The notes under the pieces: generated by a model
Database searches by the model: none
What the model was told of the DNA's origin: nothing
What the model saw: only the letters and a program-made list of their open reading frames with translations
Shown: positions 8,245 to 17,113 of the stretch, one piece after another
Layout of the letters: every line of letters starts with the position of its first letter
How positions within the stretch are numbered: position 1 is the stretch's first letter
DNA from: Thermolongibacillus altinsuensis
Lineage (GTDB): Bacteria; Bacillota; Bacilli; Bacillales; Anoxybacillaceae
Direction of reading: 5' to 3'
DNA: 64,000 bases
Assembly (NCBI RefSeq): GCF_004341205.1
Contig: NZ_SLUL01000006.1
Coordinates: 1-64,000 of the forward strand
Program-made: the position numbers and the translations under genes

Positions 8245-11085
8245 TCACGAACGTGTGAATGCTTGGTTAATAATTCGTGCCTGCTCTTTTTTATGAACAA
8301 TTGGATCGCCTTCTGCTGTGCTAGAGCGTCTTCTGCGACCGATATAAGAAACTTGAACTCCCGCAGGCGCCAATGTAAGCAGTCGAGGTTCTACAAAATT
8401 CCAAGCTCCCATATTTTTTGGTTCTTCTTGCACCCATGCGATTTCTTTTACATTCGGAAACTGCTTGACGTAACGAGAAATTTCCTCCATTGGAAACGGA
8501 TATAATTCTTCTACCCGTAAAATATGGAGCCAGTCTTTGTCTTTTACTTCTTCTAATTTTTCCGCTAAATCAATTGCGATTTTACCTGAACATAGGATGA
8601 AGCGTTCGACTTTCTCCGCGTCATGTCCCAATCCCGGTTGTGGCAGCACCGGTTGGAAACTTTCTTCGCTCAAATCCGCTGCTCCTGATACGACCAATGG
8701 ATGACGCAACAAGCTTTTCGGCGACATAATGACAAGCGGCCGCACTTCTTCTTTTTGTAAAATCAGCGCTTGACGACGTAAAATATGAAAATATTGGGAT
8801 GATTTCGTCATATTGGCGATCGTCCAGTTATTTTCAGCAGCTAATGTAAGAAATCGTTCCAAACGGGCGCTTGAGTGTTCAGGTCCTTGTCCTTCATATC
8901 CATGTGGAAGCAGAATAACAAGACCGGATTTTTGTCCCCATTTCGCTCTTCCCGATGAGATAAACTGATCAATGATCACTTGGGCGGAGTTGGCGAAATC
9001 ACCAAATTGCGCTTCCCACAGCACTAACGTTTCGGGTGCGAATACGTTATAACCGTATTCAAATCCAAGCACACTTGCTTCGGACAGCGGACTATTATGA
9101 ATCGCAAAAGACGCCTTGCTGCCCGATAGTTGATGCAGCGGCGAAAACGTTTTTCCTGTTTTGTCATCATGTAAAATCAGATGACGTTGGGCAAACGTTC
9201 CCCTTTCTGAATCTTGTCCTGTCAAGCGAATGGGAATGCCGTCTTGAAGGAGGGTCGCAAATGCGAGCATTTCGGCATGAGCCCAATCGATTTTGTTTTC
9301 TTGAAAAGCGGTAATGCGCCGTTTCAAAATTCGTTCCAATTTATTAAATACGTGAAAATCGTCTGGCCATTGTACAAGCTCATGATTTACTTGTTTGAGC
9401 AAATTAATAGGTACGCTTGTATCGATTTTTGGAATGCCTTTTTCCGCTACTTCTGGTGGATTCATTTCATAATCGAGTTCTTCTTTTACATCAGATACTT
9501 TCCTATAAGCTTCTTGCATCTTCTTCTCCACTTCTTCGGCAAAGCGATCAACTTCCTCTGCTGACGAGATAATCCCTTGCTGTTCGAGACGAGTGGTGTA
9601 GAGATTGCGGACAGTCGGATGGTTACGAATGATTTGATACATTAGTGGATTAGTCGGGGCTGGTTCATCCATTTCGTTATGACCGTGTCGACGATATCCA
9701 ATTAAATCAATTAAAAAATCTTTCTTAAATGTTTGTCGGTAAATGCCAGCCAAATGAGCGGCTGCAAGCACTGCTTCCGGGTCGTCTGCATTGACATGAA
9801 CAATTGGAATTTCAAATCCTTTTGCTAAATCGCTCGCATATTTCGTGGAACGAGAATCTTCGCTTTCCGTCGTAAATCCAATCATATTGTTCGCAATGAT
9901 ATGGATCGTGCCGCCTGTTTGATAGCCTTTTAACCGGCTTAAATTTAACGTTTCCGCCACGACCCCTTGCCCTGGAAACGCCGCATCACCATGAATTAAA
10001 ATAGCAAATGACTTACTCTCATCTTGTTCAGGAAAACCAGGTTTGTTGCGAGTTTCTTGAGCTGCCCGCGTATAGCCGACAACAACCGGGTTGACATATT
10101 CCAAATGACTTGGATTATTGGCTAGCGTAATAATTGCTCGAACGGTGTTCTCATTTTTGATTTTTCGATCTAATCCTAAATGATATTTGACGTCACCCAT
10201 CCATCCATATGTAATCCCAATAGAACCTTCGGATGGGATCAATTCTTTGTTTGGTGCGTGTTGGAATTCCGCAAAAATCATTTCATAAGGCTTCCCTAAT
10301 ACGTGTGCCAATACATTCAACCGCCCACGATGAGCCATACCGATATTAATCAGTTTTGTTCCTTTTTGTACAGATTCTGAAATTATTTCATCGAGTAATG
10401 GAACCAACGTATCAATGCCTTCAATGGAAAAACGTTTTTGACCAACGAATGTCCGATGTAAAAATTGTTCGAATACCTCGACTTCGGCCAGCCGTTTTAG
10501 CAGTTCCTTCTTCTTTTCATTCGAGATAGAAGGTTGATAGTTTCCTGACTCGACCATTTGTAAGAGCCAGTTTTTTTCTTCTGCGTCTTGGACATGACCA
10601 AATTCAAACGCTAGTTTCGCTGTATAGACCCCTTTTAAATATTGAATCGCCTCAAACCCATTTTGAATATGGTTAGACAAATACGGGCTTATAATAGAAG
10701 AAGGAATGGATTTTAAATCCTCTTCTGTTAATCCGAACTTTTGAATATCAATCTGATGCGAATCTTTTTCAGACGTCTCTAACGGATTGATTTTGGCATT
10801 CAAATGTCCGAAAGTACGAATATAATCCGCCAATTTAACTGCCTGAACATATTTTTCTAACAAGTTGGCAGATACATTGGTGCGAGGTACAAAATCTTTC
10901 GGCTTATCATCGTTGTTCGGGTTCGGAAACTCGGGCGGACCCCAGCGGTCAAACCACTCTTTCAATTCTGGATCAACCAAACTTGGATCTTGTAAATGCC
11001 GTTCGTACATTTCCATAACGTATCCAAGATTGGGACCGTGAAACCTTTCCCATGGATTTCTGAAGCTGTCACTAAGCGTGCTCAT
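8245..11085 (-). CDS. odhA: 2-oxoglutarate dehydrogenase E1
   Basis: This 946-residue thiamine diphosphate enzyme decarboxylates 2-oxoglutarate and passes the succinyl group to the lipoyl arm of OdhB. The N-terminus ([17 protein letters not shown]) is the usual Bacillus form. The ThDP-binding segment [18 protein letters not shown], the [17 protein letters not shown] block and the C-terminal transketolase-like pyrimidine domain are all present, and the length matches the family. GGAGGG stands 10 bases before the ATG at 11085. It is the first gene of the odhAB operon; the E3 subunit is not encoded nearby, as is usual in Bacillus. I see no disruption. Confidence 0.97.
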   Translation of the reverse strand: MSTLSDSFRNPWERFHGPNLGYVMEMYERHLQDPSLVDPELKEWFDRWGPPEFPNPNNDDKPKDFVPRTNVSANLLEKYVQAVKLADYIRTFGHLNAKINPLETSEKDSHQIDIQKFGLTEEDLKSIPSSIISPYLSNHIQNGFEAIQYLKGVYTAKLAFEFGHVQDAEEKNWLLQMVESGNYQPSISNEKKKELLKRLAEVEVFEQFLHRTFVGQKRFSIEGIDTLVPLLDEIISESVQKGTKLINIGMAHRGRLNVLAHVLGKPYEMIFAEFQHAPNKELIPSEGSIGITYGWMGDVKYHLGLDRKIKNENTVRAIITLANNPSHLEYVNPVVVGYTRAAQETRNKPGFPEQDESKSFAILIHGDAAFPGQGVVAETLNLSRLKGYQTGGTIHIIANNMIGFTTESEDSRSTKYASDLAKGFEIPIVHVNADDPEAVLAAAHLAGIYRQTFKKDFLIDLIGYRRHGHNEMDEPAPTNPLMYQIIRNHPTVRNLYTTRLEQQGIISSAEEVDRFAEEVEKKMQEAYRKVSDVKEELDYEMNPPEVAEKGIPKIDTSVPINLLKQVNHELVQWPDDFHVFNKLERILKRRITAFQENKIDWAHAEMLAFATLLQDGIPIRLTGQDSERGTFAQRHLILHDDKTGKTFSPLHQLSGSKASFAIHNSPLSEASVLGFEYGYNVFAPETLVLWEAQFGDFANSAQVIIDQFISSGRAKWGQKSGLVILLPHGYEGQGPEHSSARLERFLTLAAENNWTIANMTKSSQYFHILRRQALILQKEEVRPLVIMSPKSLLRHPLVVSGAADLSEESFQPVLPQPGLGHDAEKVERFILCSGKIAIDLAEKLEEVKDKDWLHILRVEELYPFPMEEISRYVKQFPNVKEIAWVQEEPKNMGAWNFVEPRLLTLAPAGVQVSYIGRRRRSSTAEGDPIVHKKEQARIINQAFTRS

Positions 11086-11290
11086 TTTTAATGCCCTCCA
11101 AAGATAATTAAATACGTCTTACAATTTTCATTTTACTATTGTTTATATGAAAATAAAAATAATATGACTTTTATCACTTTTCAAACTTTTTGTTGTATCA
11201 TTGTGTAAAAACGAAAGCATAAAACAGACCATGCTGCTCCCCTTTTTGATAAAATATTTATCTCTGTTTTTTATTTTTAATAACAATAAT

Positions 11291-11322
11291 AAAAACAGTC
11301 TAATGAGCTCTTAGACTGTTTT
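11291..11322. terminator. Hairpin terminator between odhA and the hydrolase gene
   Basis: AAAACAGTCTAA pairs with TTAGACTGTTTT around TGAGCTC, with A-run and T-run on the two sides. It would end the minus-strand isochorismatase-like gene. The rest of 11086-11410 is A+T-rich promoter sequence for odhA with no gene that I can see. Confidence 0.8.
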
Positions 11323-11410
11323 GACTCTCTTCAAATTTTTCGTGATTTTAACTAAGTCGTTACTGGTAAAATCATAAATATTCCATTAATCATCTCTTCA
11401 CAGTCACATT

Positions 11411-11977
11411 CTACTTCGTTACAATTTGTTCAATAAGTTCTTCCGTAGTAAGAACCGTTGCAAATTCTCCATGTAAAGTGGCAAGAGAAATATTATGAAT
11501 TTGATTAGCATCATAATATACACCATCAGGACCTTTCATACCAAAGGCGGCAGTGGCATCTGAAATCAGATATGTATTAAATCCTAAGTTCCCACTCATC
11601 CTAGTAGTGGTGGAAACACAATGAGGAGTAGTTAAGCCGGTAATAACTACATCGTTGATATCATGTTCTTTTAGGTATTGTTCCAAATTTGTCCCTATAA
11701 AGGCGCTATTAACATTTTTTTGAATGACAACTTCCCCATCTAGAGGTTTTACGATCTCTTTAAATAATACTCCCTTACTGTTTGCTGACAGAGGAGAATT
11801 AGGATTAGTAGATATATGCTGGATATGTATAATAGGCCATTTTTTCTCTCTCCATATTTTTAATAGACTATATATGTTTTCCTCGGCGTTCGGATTATTA
11901 CGCTCTCCCCATCTTTTATCCTCAAATCCTTGTTGAACGTCAATAATAATTAGGGCTAATTTGTTGTTTCGCTCCAT
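11411..11977 (-). CDS. Isochorismatase-like cysteine hydrolase
   Basis: The 188-residue protein has the isochorismatase fold motifs: the Asp of LALIIIDVQQGF at residue 13, a Lys in VVIQKNVNSAF, and the nucleophilic Cys in TGLTTPHCVSTTTR, preceded by a probable cis-peptide turn. Family members cleave amides or vinyl ethers of small molecules such as isochorismate, nicotinamide or ureidoacrylate. The substrate is not apparent. AGGAGG lies just before the ATG at 11977. Neighbours give no hint; a separate pncA-like gene lies at 38.8 kb. Confidence 0.85.
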   Translation of the reverse strand: MERNNKLALIIIDVQQGFEDKRWGERNNPNAEENIYSLLKIWREKKWPIIHIQHISTNPNSPLSANSKGVLFKEIVKPLDGEVVIQKNVNSAFIGTNLEQYLKEHDINDVVITGLTTPHCVSTTTRMSGNLGFNTYLISDATAAFGMKGPDGVYYDANQIHNISLATLHGEFATVLTTEELIEQIVTK

Positions 11978-12043
11978 ATTTATCCTCCTATCAAAAGTAA
12001 TGATTTAGGTTATCAATAATACTGACAAGTCACGGTCCTTTAA

Positions 12044-12904
12044 TCATCCAAACACCTGTGCAGCAATTCCATATAACGAACCATTTCGCCGAGGTAATTG
12101 CTTTGAATTTATGATCATGATTGGAGGTTGGCTTACTTTATAAAAACCGCGCTGCTCCAAAAATAACATAAACTCTTCATGCCCTGACGGAACATCAATT
12201 CTTAATTTTCCTTGATGATTGCGAGCCAATTCATTTACCAACAAAGAAGCTACTTCAAAACTAGGAGCGACAATTGGACCTAATATGAGATTGATAGGTC
12301 CCAAAATAGAAAGACCATAACCTATAATTGTTCCGGCGTGATCTTTAACTACTAAACATTCTTTTGCTTGTTCAATCCTATTAACAAGAAACTTCCTTCT
12401 GTCAGCCCCGACAGCTCTCTCGTCTAACTTTATAATTTGTGTTAGGTCTCCTTGGCTAAAAGTGTTTATTTCAATATCTGCTTTATTAATTGAATGGACA
12501 GGTATGTAATGATCGCAAAGATATTTATGAACACAATCAATGACCCTAAAACCCATCTTTTCATATAAGGGTTTCCCCTGTTCCGTTGCAATAAGCATAA
12601 TAGTAGTATCTTTTGAAACGGTATTTATACACGCTTGGGTAACTATTTTTCCAAGCCCCATGCCCCTATATTCTTTATGAACGATTACCATTCCAATAGA
12701 AGCTAAAGAAGTATCATAAGGAATTATTGCCGCACTTGATACAATTTTCCCTTCTTCGTTTTTATGTCCATAGATTTTCCCAGATTTCATAATTGTCCGA
12801 ATTTCATGTTCGTCATAATCCCATCCCACTGATGCCGATAGCGATATCAATTCTGGAATATCCTCATAACTAAATGTTACTAAGTTAACGGATGTTTCTT
12901 TCAT
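12044..12904 (-). CDS. GNAT-family acetyltransferase with C-terminal second domain
   Basis: The 286-residue protein has an N-terminal GNAT domain (about 1-130) with the acetyl-CoA pyrophosphate loop EYRGMGLGKIV near 79-89 and the later YEKMGFRVID strand. A second, degenerate GNAT-like domain (about 145-270) lacks the loop but ends EEFMLFLEQRGFYKVSQPP, the pattern of two-domain GNAT proteins. The acceptor substrate is unknown. It reads in the same direction as the Nudix gene upstream and the hydrolase downstream, with gaps of 86 and 66 bases. Confidence 0.82.
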   Translation of the reverse strand: MKETSVNLVTFSYEDIPELISLSASVGWDYDEHEIRTIMKSGKIYGHKNEEGKIVSSAAIIPYDTSLASIGMVIVHKEYRGMGLGKIVTQACINTVSKDTTIMLIATEQGKPLYEKMGFRVIDCVHKYLCDHYIPVHSINKADIEINTFSQGDLTQIIKLDERAVGADRRKFLVNRIEQAKECLVVKDHAGTIIGYGLSILGPINLILGPIVAPSFEVASLLVNELARNHQGKLRIDVPSGHEEFMLFLEQRGFYKVSQPPIMIINSKQLPRRNGSLYGIAAQVFG

Positions 12905-12990
12905 GCCAATTCCCCTTTTGAAAATTTTAATTCACTTCTTCTTTAACTTCGGGCAATAGGGATTACTGGTGAGCAAGCCTCAACGGTTTA

Positions 12991-13455
12991 TTATTTAAAT
13001 GTAACCAATCCCTCTTTGTTTTCATCCCATTCCACTATGCAATTTATAAATTGTTTGTTTTCCATAGCTGCTTTAAGAAATTGCCGGTAGTAATGAGGAA
13101 TATCTTCGTTTTCTTCAAAACCCTTAACCTCAACCCATTCAGGAATTACTTTTTCTTTTTCTTTTTCTTTCGCTTCTATTTCTCCTTGATTACTATAACT
13201 AAAGTATACAAAGCAAATCGCGTGATCCTTTTTTGGATAGGTAATAAAAGAAATAACTCCTACAAGATTTAACTGTTCCGCTACAATTCCGGTTTCTTCA
13301 TATAACTCACGGCGAGCAGCTTCTTCAAGAGTTTCACAGTTCTCTATATGTCCTCCAGGAGGAATCAGTTGCATATATGTGTTAGCTTTGGCTTTCACAC
13401 GGCGGACCAGGACCATTTTATCTCCTCGAAATGCTACACAACAAGTTTCTGCCAT
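12991..13455 (-). CDS. Nudix hydrolase
   Basis: The Nudix box is complete: GGHIENCETLEEAARRELYE followed by ETGI, at about residues 34-57, so metal-dependent pyrophosphohydrolase activity is likely. The length of 154 fits. The N-terminus is very short before the first strand (AETCCVAFRGDKMVLVRR). The ATG at 13455 lies inside a transposase fragment and has no ribosome binding site. The gene may therefore have lost its own leader and a few codons. A run of alternating Glu/Lys (EAKEKEKEK) lies in the middle. The substrate is unknown. Confidence 0.75.
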   Translation of the reverse strand: MAETCCVAFRGDKMVLVRRVKAKANTYMQLIPPGGHIENCETLEEAARRELYEETGIVAEQLNLVGVISFITYPKKDHAICFVYFSYSNQGEIEAKEKEKEKVIPEWVEVKGFEENEDIPHYYRQFLKAAMENKQFINCIVEWDENKEGLVTFK

Positions 13456-13921
13456 TTTTTCGCTTGATGGTGCATGTCTTGATCTTGCCGTCCATCTGTC
13501 TATGCAGCTTCATACGGATGGTCCCGATTTTAGACAACGTTAAGTACTTCCCTTCCAGCTTGAAACCACTTTGCGGATAAGTAAAACTGTCATAACGATT
13601 CTTGCCTTGGAAGCGAGGATCACCCGCTTTTTCTCCCTTCTTCAAACGACGGAAAAACGCTTGAAATGTTTGATCAAGCCGCTGACAAACGTCCTGGAGT
13701 ACCTGTGAGTATACTTCCTTAAATTCCGGAATTTCTTCTTTTACTTTCGGCAGCTCTTTTTTCTGTGTGTAGAAAGTGAAAGAAATCCTCCAAAGTTTAT
13801 AGGCAAGCTTTCTTTGTTCCAGCATCGAATTATAGAGCCAACGACATAAATGTAAGGTTTGTTCGATCTTCTCAACCTGTTCCGCCGTTGGTTCCAGCTT
13901 AAATTGATACGTCCTTCGCAT
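13418..13921 (-). pseudogene. IS200/IS605-family OrfB (TnpB), N-terminal fragment
   Basis: The frame starts MRRTYQFKLEPTAEQ, the usual start of TnpB/OrfB proteins, and continues through LCRWLYNSMLEQRKLAYK, the DVCQRLDQTFQAFFRRLK helix and the GDPRFQGKNRYDSFTYPQ segment to IKTCTIKRKNG near 13465. There it runs into the Nudix gene and the homology ends. Only about 155 of the usual 360-400 residues remain, and the RuvC catalytic residues are lost. The native right end and its guide RNA region are deleted with them. Confidence 0.8.
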
Positions 13922-14077
13922 GTTTTCACTCTCTCTTTTTCTGGTTTTCGATATACTTCCGAATCGTTTCCTCAGAATAAGTATTGATTTTATTTTATTA
14001 CATATGGTATGAGTTAAGGTAAAAAATGGTTGGTCTAAGCATTCCCGGAAAGGGGATAGAGCAATACTCGCTTTCAT

Positions 14078-14100
14078 CTGCCCCATTGAAATGGGGAGGG
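14078..14100. repeat. Short hairpin upstream of the TnpB fragment
   Basis: CCCCATT at 14081 pairs with AATGGGG ending at 14096 around a two-base loop. Subterminal hairpins of this kind occur at IS200/IS605 ends, so this may mark the left end of the element. The surrounding 13930-14165 stretch holds no gene. Confidence 0.35.
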
Positions 14101-14169
14101 TTCTCGCTCGTATGTCCCTAATATAAGGGTAAAGCTACAATGGCTCTATATCCTAGAAAACTATAATTT

Positions 14170-15054
14170 TCACCATATTTTTGAAGCGACGATTCCGAGT
14201 AAAATTCCGATCATAGCGCTCGATAGTGTTCCAATCAGATAATATTCCGCAAATTGTTTGTGTTCAAATTGCTTAAATCGGGTTAATGTTTTTAATGCTG
14301 CTAAAAAGGCAAGTCCCTGTGGTAAATCGATCATCATCAGGATCACGATCAGAGCCCGCTCTAGCATGCCGATGATTTGACCAATTTTGGCTGGTGAATC
14401 ATGAAAATACTGCTCTGTTTTGATCGTGGTGATCTCTGTTTCTGTTCTTCCATCACTTTCATATTTCGTTTTTACTTCTGTCTTTTCATCGGATAAGCGA
14501 TATATTCCTTCTTGCAATTCGCTGTTTGGAGCAATATTTTGCAAGAGAATTCCAAGAAAATAACCAGCTCCATAAGTGGCTAAAATAAAAATGCAAATGA
14601 CAGCAGCGATCTTTTCATAAATACTAGCATTACCTGTAAACACCGCATAAAACGCTTGGATATTGTCCATAAATGACCATTCTGACGTCGTGGCAGTGAA
14701 ATAATGAAGTACAAAAATAATGGTCAAAAAGTGAAGAACTTGATCGATGAGAAACAACAGTGCGTGACTACTTACTCTATTCATTTTTTTGCTTAATTTT
14801 ATTTTTCCGTAATCAATAACAAAGTGAAAAATAGAGATTATTAAAATAGCTTGTCCAAATGACCAAAGGGTTGCACTAGTAATAGATGGATTGACGAATG
14901 CAATCACGAGACTAGCCATTGCCATTAAAATCACATGAATAGCAACATGCTTGGCTAGTGTAATGATGGGTTTACTCTTTCTCTGCTCGATGAATGAATC
15001 CGATTGAAAAATAAAATCCCCCAGCAAATGAGCAGCATAAAAATAAATCCACAA
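14170..15054 (-). CDS. DUF3307 integral membrane protein
   Basis: The 294-residue protein has about six to seven membrane segments. The conserved polar residues of DUF3307 sit within them: HLLGDFIFQSD near residue 9, FHFVIDYGKIKL near 96, and DQVLHFL near 123. A soluble loop of about 30 charged residues lies at 180-210. The function of DUF3307 is unknown. The gene lies four bases after satD, so the two are surely co-transcribed and probably coupled. The combination of SatD and a DUF3307 protein recurs in Firmicutes as far as I know. I infer that the membrane protein is the output or partner of SatD. Confidence 0.8.
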   Translation of the reverse strand: MWIYFYAAHLLGDFIFQSDSFIEQRKSKPIITLAKHVAIHVILMAMASLVIAFVNPSITSATLWSFGQAILIISIFHFVIDYGKIKLSKKMNRVSSHALLFLIDQVLHFLTIIFVLHYFTATTSEWSFMDNIQAFYAVFTGNASIYEKIAAVICIFILATYGAGYFLGILLQNIAPNSELQEGIYRLSDEKTEVKTKYESDGRTETEITTIKTEQYFHDSPAKIGQIIGMLERALIVILMMIDLPQGLAFLAALKTLTRFKQFEHKQFAEYYLIGTLSSAMIGILLGIVASKIW

Positions 15055-15057
15055 ATT

Positions 15058-15759
15058 TTATCGCTCCCTACGATTCAAGAGATTTTCATACAGCACTAGC
15101 AATTGAGTAAAGCTATCTTCTACTGCTTTGATTTTTTGGTAATCAGCACGTTTCAGTAAGTAACTGACGGTCGAAATGGGTGATTTGTACCCTAAATGTT
15201 TTCCGATTTTTTCATACGTCCATTCGGGAAATTGTTCAATCAATTCGATGACTTGTTTTTGCTTATCCGTCCACTTTCGTTTGGTTGTGACGATTACATT
15301 TAATAAGGCGTTAAGTGGTTCGTGCGGGACAAGTTCGGATGAAAAATAAAAGCTTGTCTCGGTTTCAACATCATTCCAAATTTTTGCTTGCTCACTTTTT
15401 TTCTTTAGTTGTTTGTCCCTTGCTTCAAATGCATGTAACACAGCGCTTCCATTCATCGTATGAACGTTTATTTCATCCGTTTCCAGTTCTCCAATTCCAA
15501 TGCCTAAATAAAAAGGACAACGATGGAGCCGTGACAGTTGGAAAATCTGGTTGATCAGCGGATAGGCATGCGAAAAGTTTTTCATGACGCCAATGAGTTC
15601 ATCGCCATTTCGAATGGCAAACGGAACAAGCAAGTCTTGTTCAAATTGTTTGTTGATTGTCTGCTGGCATTCTTTCAGTATGGAAATTAAATGTTCTTTC
15701 TCTATCCGTTTGGACTGTTTGACATCTGCTGCGAAACAGATTGCTGGCGTTGGTTTCAT
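15058..15759 (-). CDS. satD: SatD-family protein: cyclase-like palm domain plus helix-turn-helix
   Basis: The 233-residue protein has two parts. Residues 1-120 resemble the palm domain of class III nucleotidyl cyclases: Asp at 12 in FAADVKQS, a second Asp at 53 in RNGDELIGVM, and the LGIGIGEL strand at 85-92 followed by NGSAVLHAFEARD. Residues 178-205 form a helix-turn-helix (WTYEKIGKHLGYKSPISTVS). SatD is named from the sat locus of Streptococcus mutans; its activity is not known to me. A GAGGG site precedes the ATG at 15759. Operator-like repeats lie directly upstream, which fits autoregulation. Enzymatic nucleotide synthesis is an inference. Confidence 0.78.
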   Translation of the reverse strand: MKPTPAICFAADVKQSKRIEKEHLISILKECQQTINKQFEQDLLVPFAIRNGDELIGVMKNFSHAYPLINQIFQLSRLHRCPFYLGIGIGELETDEINVHTMNGSAVLHAFEARDKQLKKKSEQAKIWNDVETETSFYFSSELVPHEPLNALLNVIVTTKRKWTDKQKQVIELIEQFPEWTYEKIGKHLGYKSPISTVSYLLKRADYQKIKAVEDSFTQLLVLYENLLNRRER

Positions 15760-15774
15760 AATATCCCTCTTTTT

Positions 15775-15826
15775 GTTGATGAATATATATCAACATTTTT
15801 GATGTTGTTGAAAAAATATCAACATA
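15775..15826. promoter_or_regulatory. Operator-like cluster of TATCAACA half-sites before satD
   Basis: GTTGAT at 15775 and ATCAAC at 15789 form one inverted pair. TGTTGTTGA at about 15803 and TATCAACA at 15817 form a second. ATATCAACAT occurs twice in direct orientation about 30 bases apart. The cluster abuts the satD ribosome binding site, where a repressor would block transcription or loading. The HTH of SatD is the natural candidate to bind it. Confidence 0.5.
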
Positions 15827-15983
15827 TACTTGCTGATACAAGGATAGTAAAAATTCGTCGCATTTGCAATAACCAATTTGTTGTGAGCAGGATTATACAA
15901 TCCTTGTTCATCTTACAGCGAATATGGATTCTACAGAGATGGGAGGCACTGTTAAATTTCATTGTTGACTTTCATCAAAAGAA

Positions 15984-16007
15984 AAAGACCACTTTATTGC
16001 GGTCTTC
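15984..16007. terminator. Probable terminator hairpin
   Basis: AAGACC at 15985 pairs with GGTCTT at 16001 around a 10-base loop, with A-run on the left. It would end the minus-strand remnant at 16060-16221. Confidence 0.5.
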
Positions 16008-16059
16008 GGTTGTTCTTATTCAATTCAAGCATCCGTTTGTTCAAGAAATTTACACATGT

Positions 16060-16221
16060 TTAAGCACTTTCAGATTCTAAAGATAAACCTTTTTTGCGAA
16101 TATATAAATGAACAAAACTAAACAATGCTGAGAACATCAACAAGCCCCCTGACAATATGTAAACGCGACAAACTCCAATCAGAACCATCTGCCTCTCCCG
16201 CTGTGACCTGATTGCTGTCAT
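16060..16221 (-). pseudogene. C-terminal remnant of a membrane transporter, MFS-like
   Basis: A minus-strand frame of 53 codons gives a basic start (TAIRSQRERQ), then one or two hydrophobic segments, GVCRVYILSGGLLMFSALFS, then HLYIRKKG and an acidic end. This is the pattern of the final helix and tail of a transporter such as an MFS member. There is no upstream homologous sequence, so I regard it as a relic. The 15850-16460 stretch otherwise holds only the hairpin at 15984. Confidence 0.35.
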
Positions 16222-16460
16222 ACAAAAAATAACGTTATTATTTGTTGTTTCATAATCTTTTCAAAAATACATAACTGACTTTATCATAGCCCATTTTTTC
16301 TTCATAAAAACGATGGGCCTTCACTCGTTACATCCCAGAAGATAACGATACGATTTTATAACCATTCTCTTCAGACCACCGATGTACAAAGGATTGGTAT
16401 TTCGATTATATGCTTCAAAAATCCTTCTATCGAGAATAACTGCAAAATCGTTGCTCTTTA

Positions 16461-16973
16461 TTATTTTCTTTTCAAACTAGTAATATAATCGATCCCAATG
16501 AGTAATCCAAAAGGTAAACTCTCATCATAAATTGTAATTTCTCTTTGGCGTGAAAAATCGAATAGTTTGTAATCAATAACTGCAACGGTTTGTCCCTTTT
16601 CATTAGTAACGGTTGTTTTCGTTGCAGCAAACTCATCATGAATCGTAAACACTTGGTTATGAAGGACAAGCTCTTTAGTGTCTCCCAGTTCAAATATCTT
16701 TATATTTTTCAAGACACCAATCTCATTGCCGTTTTTTAAAATTTTCCATTGAGGATTACTCCAACGGAAAAGTTCTTTAATTTCGATTTTTGATTCTGCA
16801 TCTTTGAATACAACATTTACTTCCCATCCAGTCATAAATATCTCTGATATTTTCGTAAATAAACTCGAATAAACTCGTTGAACTTCTCCTACTTTATTTT
16901 TATCTTTGTCATATACCCCAAATGGTTTTGTGACCCCTTTTACCAAAGGAAAGGTGTAAAAATATTTTTCCAC
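16461..16973 (-). CDS. Tubby C-terminal-like/LURP-one-related protein
   Basis: The 170-residue, strand-rich protein resembles the tubby-like beta-barrel proteins of Bacillus (YxjI type). It has repeated strand pairs such as KPFGVYDKDKNKVGEVQR, then GNEIGVLKNIKIFELGD, then KGQTVAVIDYKLFDFSRQ, and a short hydrophobic C-terminal strand (FGLLIGIDYITSL). Tubby-like domains bind membrane phosphoinositides in eukaryotes; the bacterial role is unknown. The start is a GTG at 16973 with AGGAGAGGG upstream. It stands between the transporter remnant and dinB. Confidence 0.65.
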   Translation of the reverse strand: MEKYFYTFPLVKGVTKPFGVYDKDKNKVGEVQRVYSSLFTKISEIFMTGWEVNVVFKDAESKIEIKELFRWSNPQWKILKNGNEIGVLKNIKIFELGDTKELVLHNQVFTIHDEFAATKTTVTNEKGQTVAVIDYKLFDFSRQREITIYDESLPFGLLIGIDYITSLKRK

Positions 16974-16996
16974 AATACCCTCTCCTAAAACTCATT

Positions 16997-17113
16997 TCAT
17001 ATTTTTATATTTACAATATGTAAGCGGACATCCCTTGGATTGTCATTGATGTTCAATCTTGGAACGTAATCTGAAGCAGGATCTGTGTCTTCAACGATCT
17101 CGACAAGATCGTA
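16997..17113 (-). other. In-frame 39-codon open extension after the dinB stop
   Basis: Directly after the TAA of dinB the same frame continues open, YDLVEIVEDTDPASDYVPRL and on to VNIKI, ending in TGA at 16997. It has protein-like composition. It is either the 3' remnant of another gene fused next to dinB, or an extension lost by a stop mutation. I do not recognise the family. Confidence 0.35.

Noticed and set aside
11110-11240. cre site in the odhA promoter
   Set aside because: The closest match (TGTAAAAACGAAAGCA) has two extra bases between the half-sites.
13177-13200. Repeated tetranucleotide-like tract TTTTTC in the Nudix gene, considered as a microsatellite
   Set aside because: It encodes the Glu/Lys-rich loop in frame and is short; no evidence of variation.
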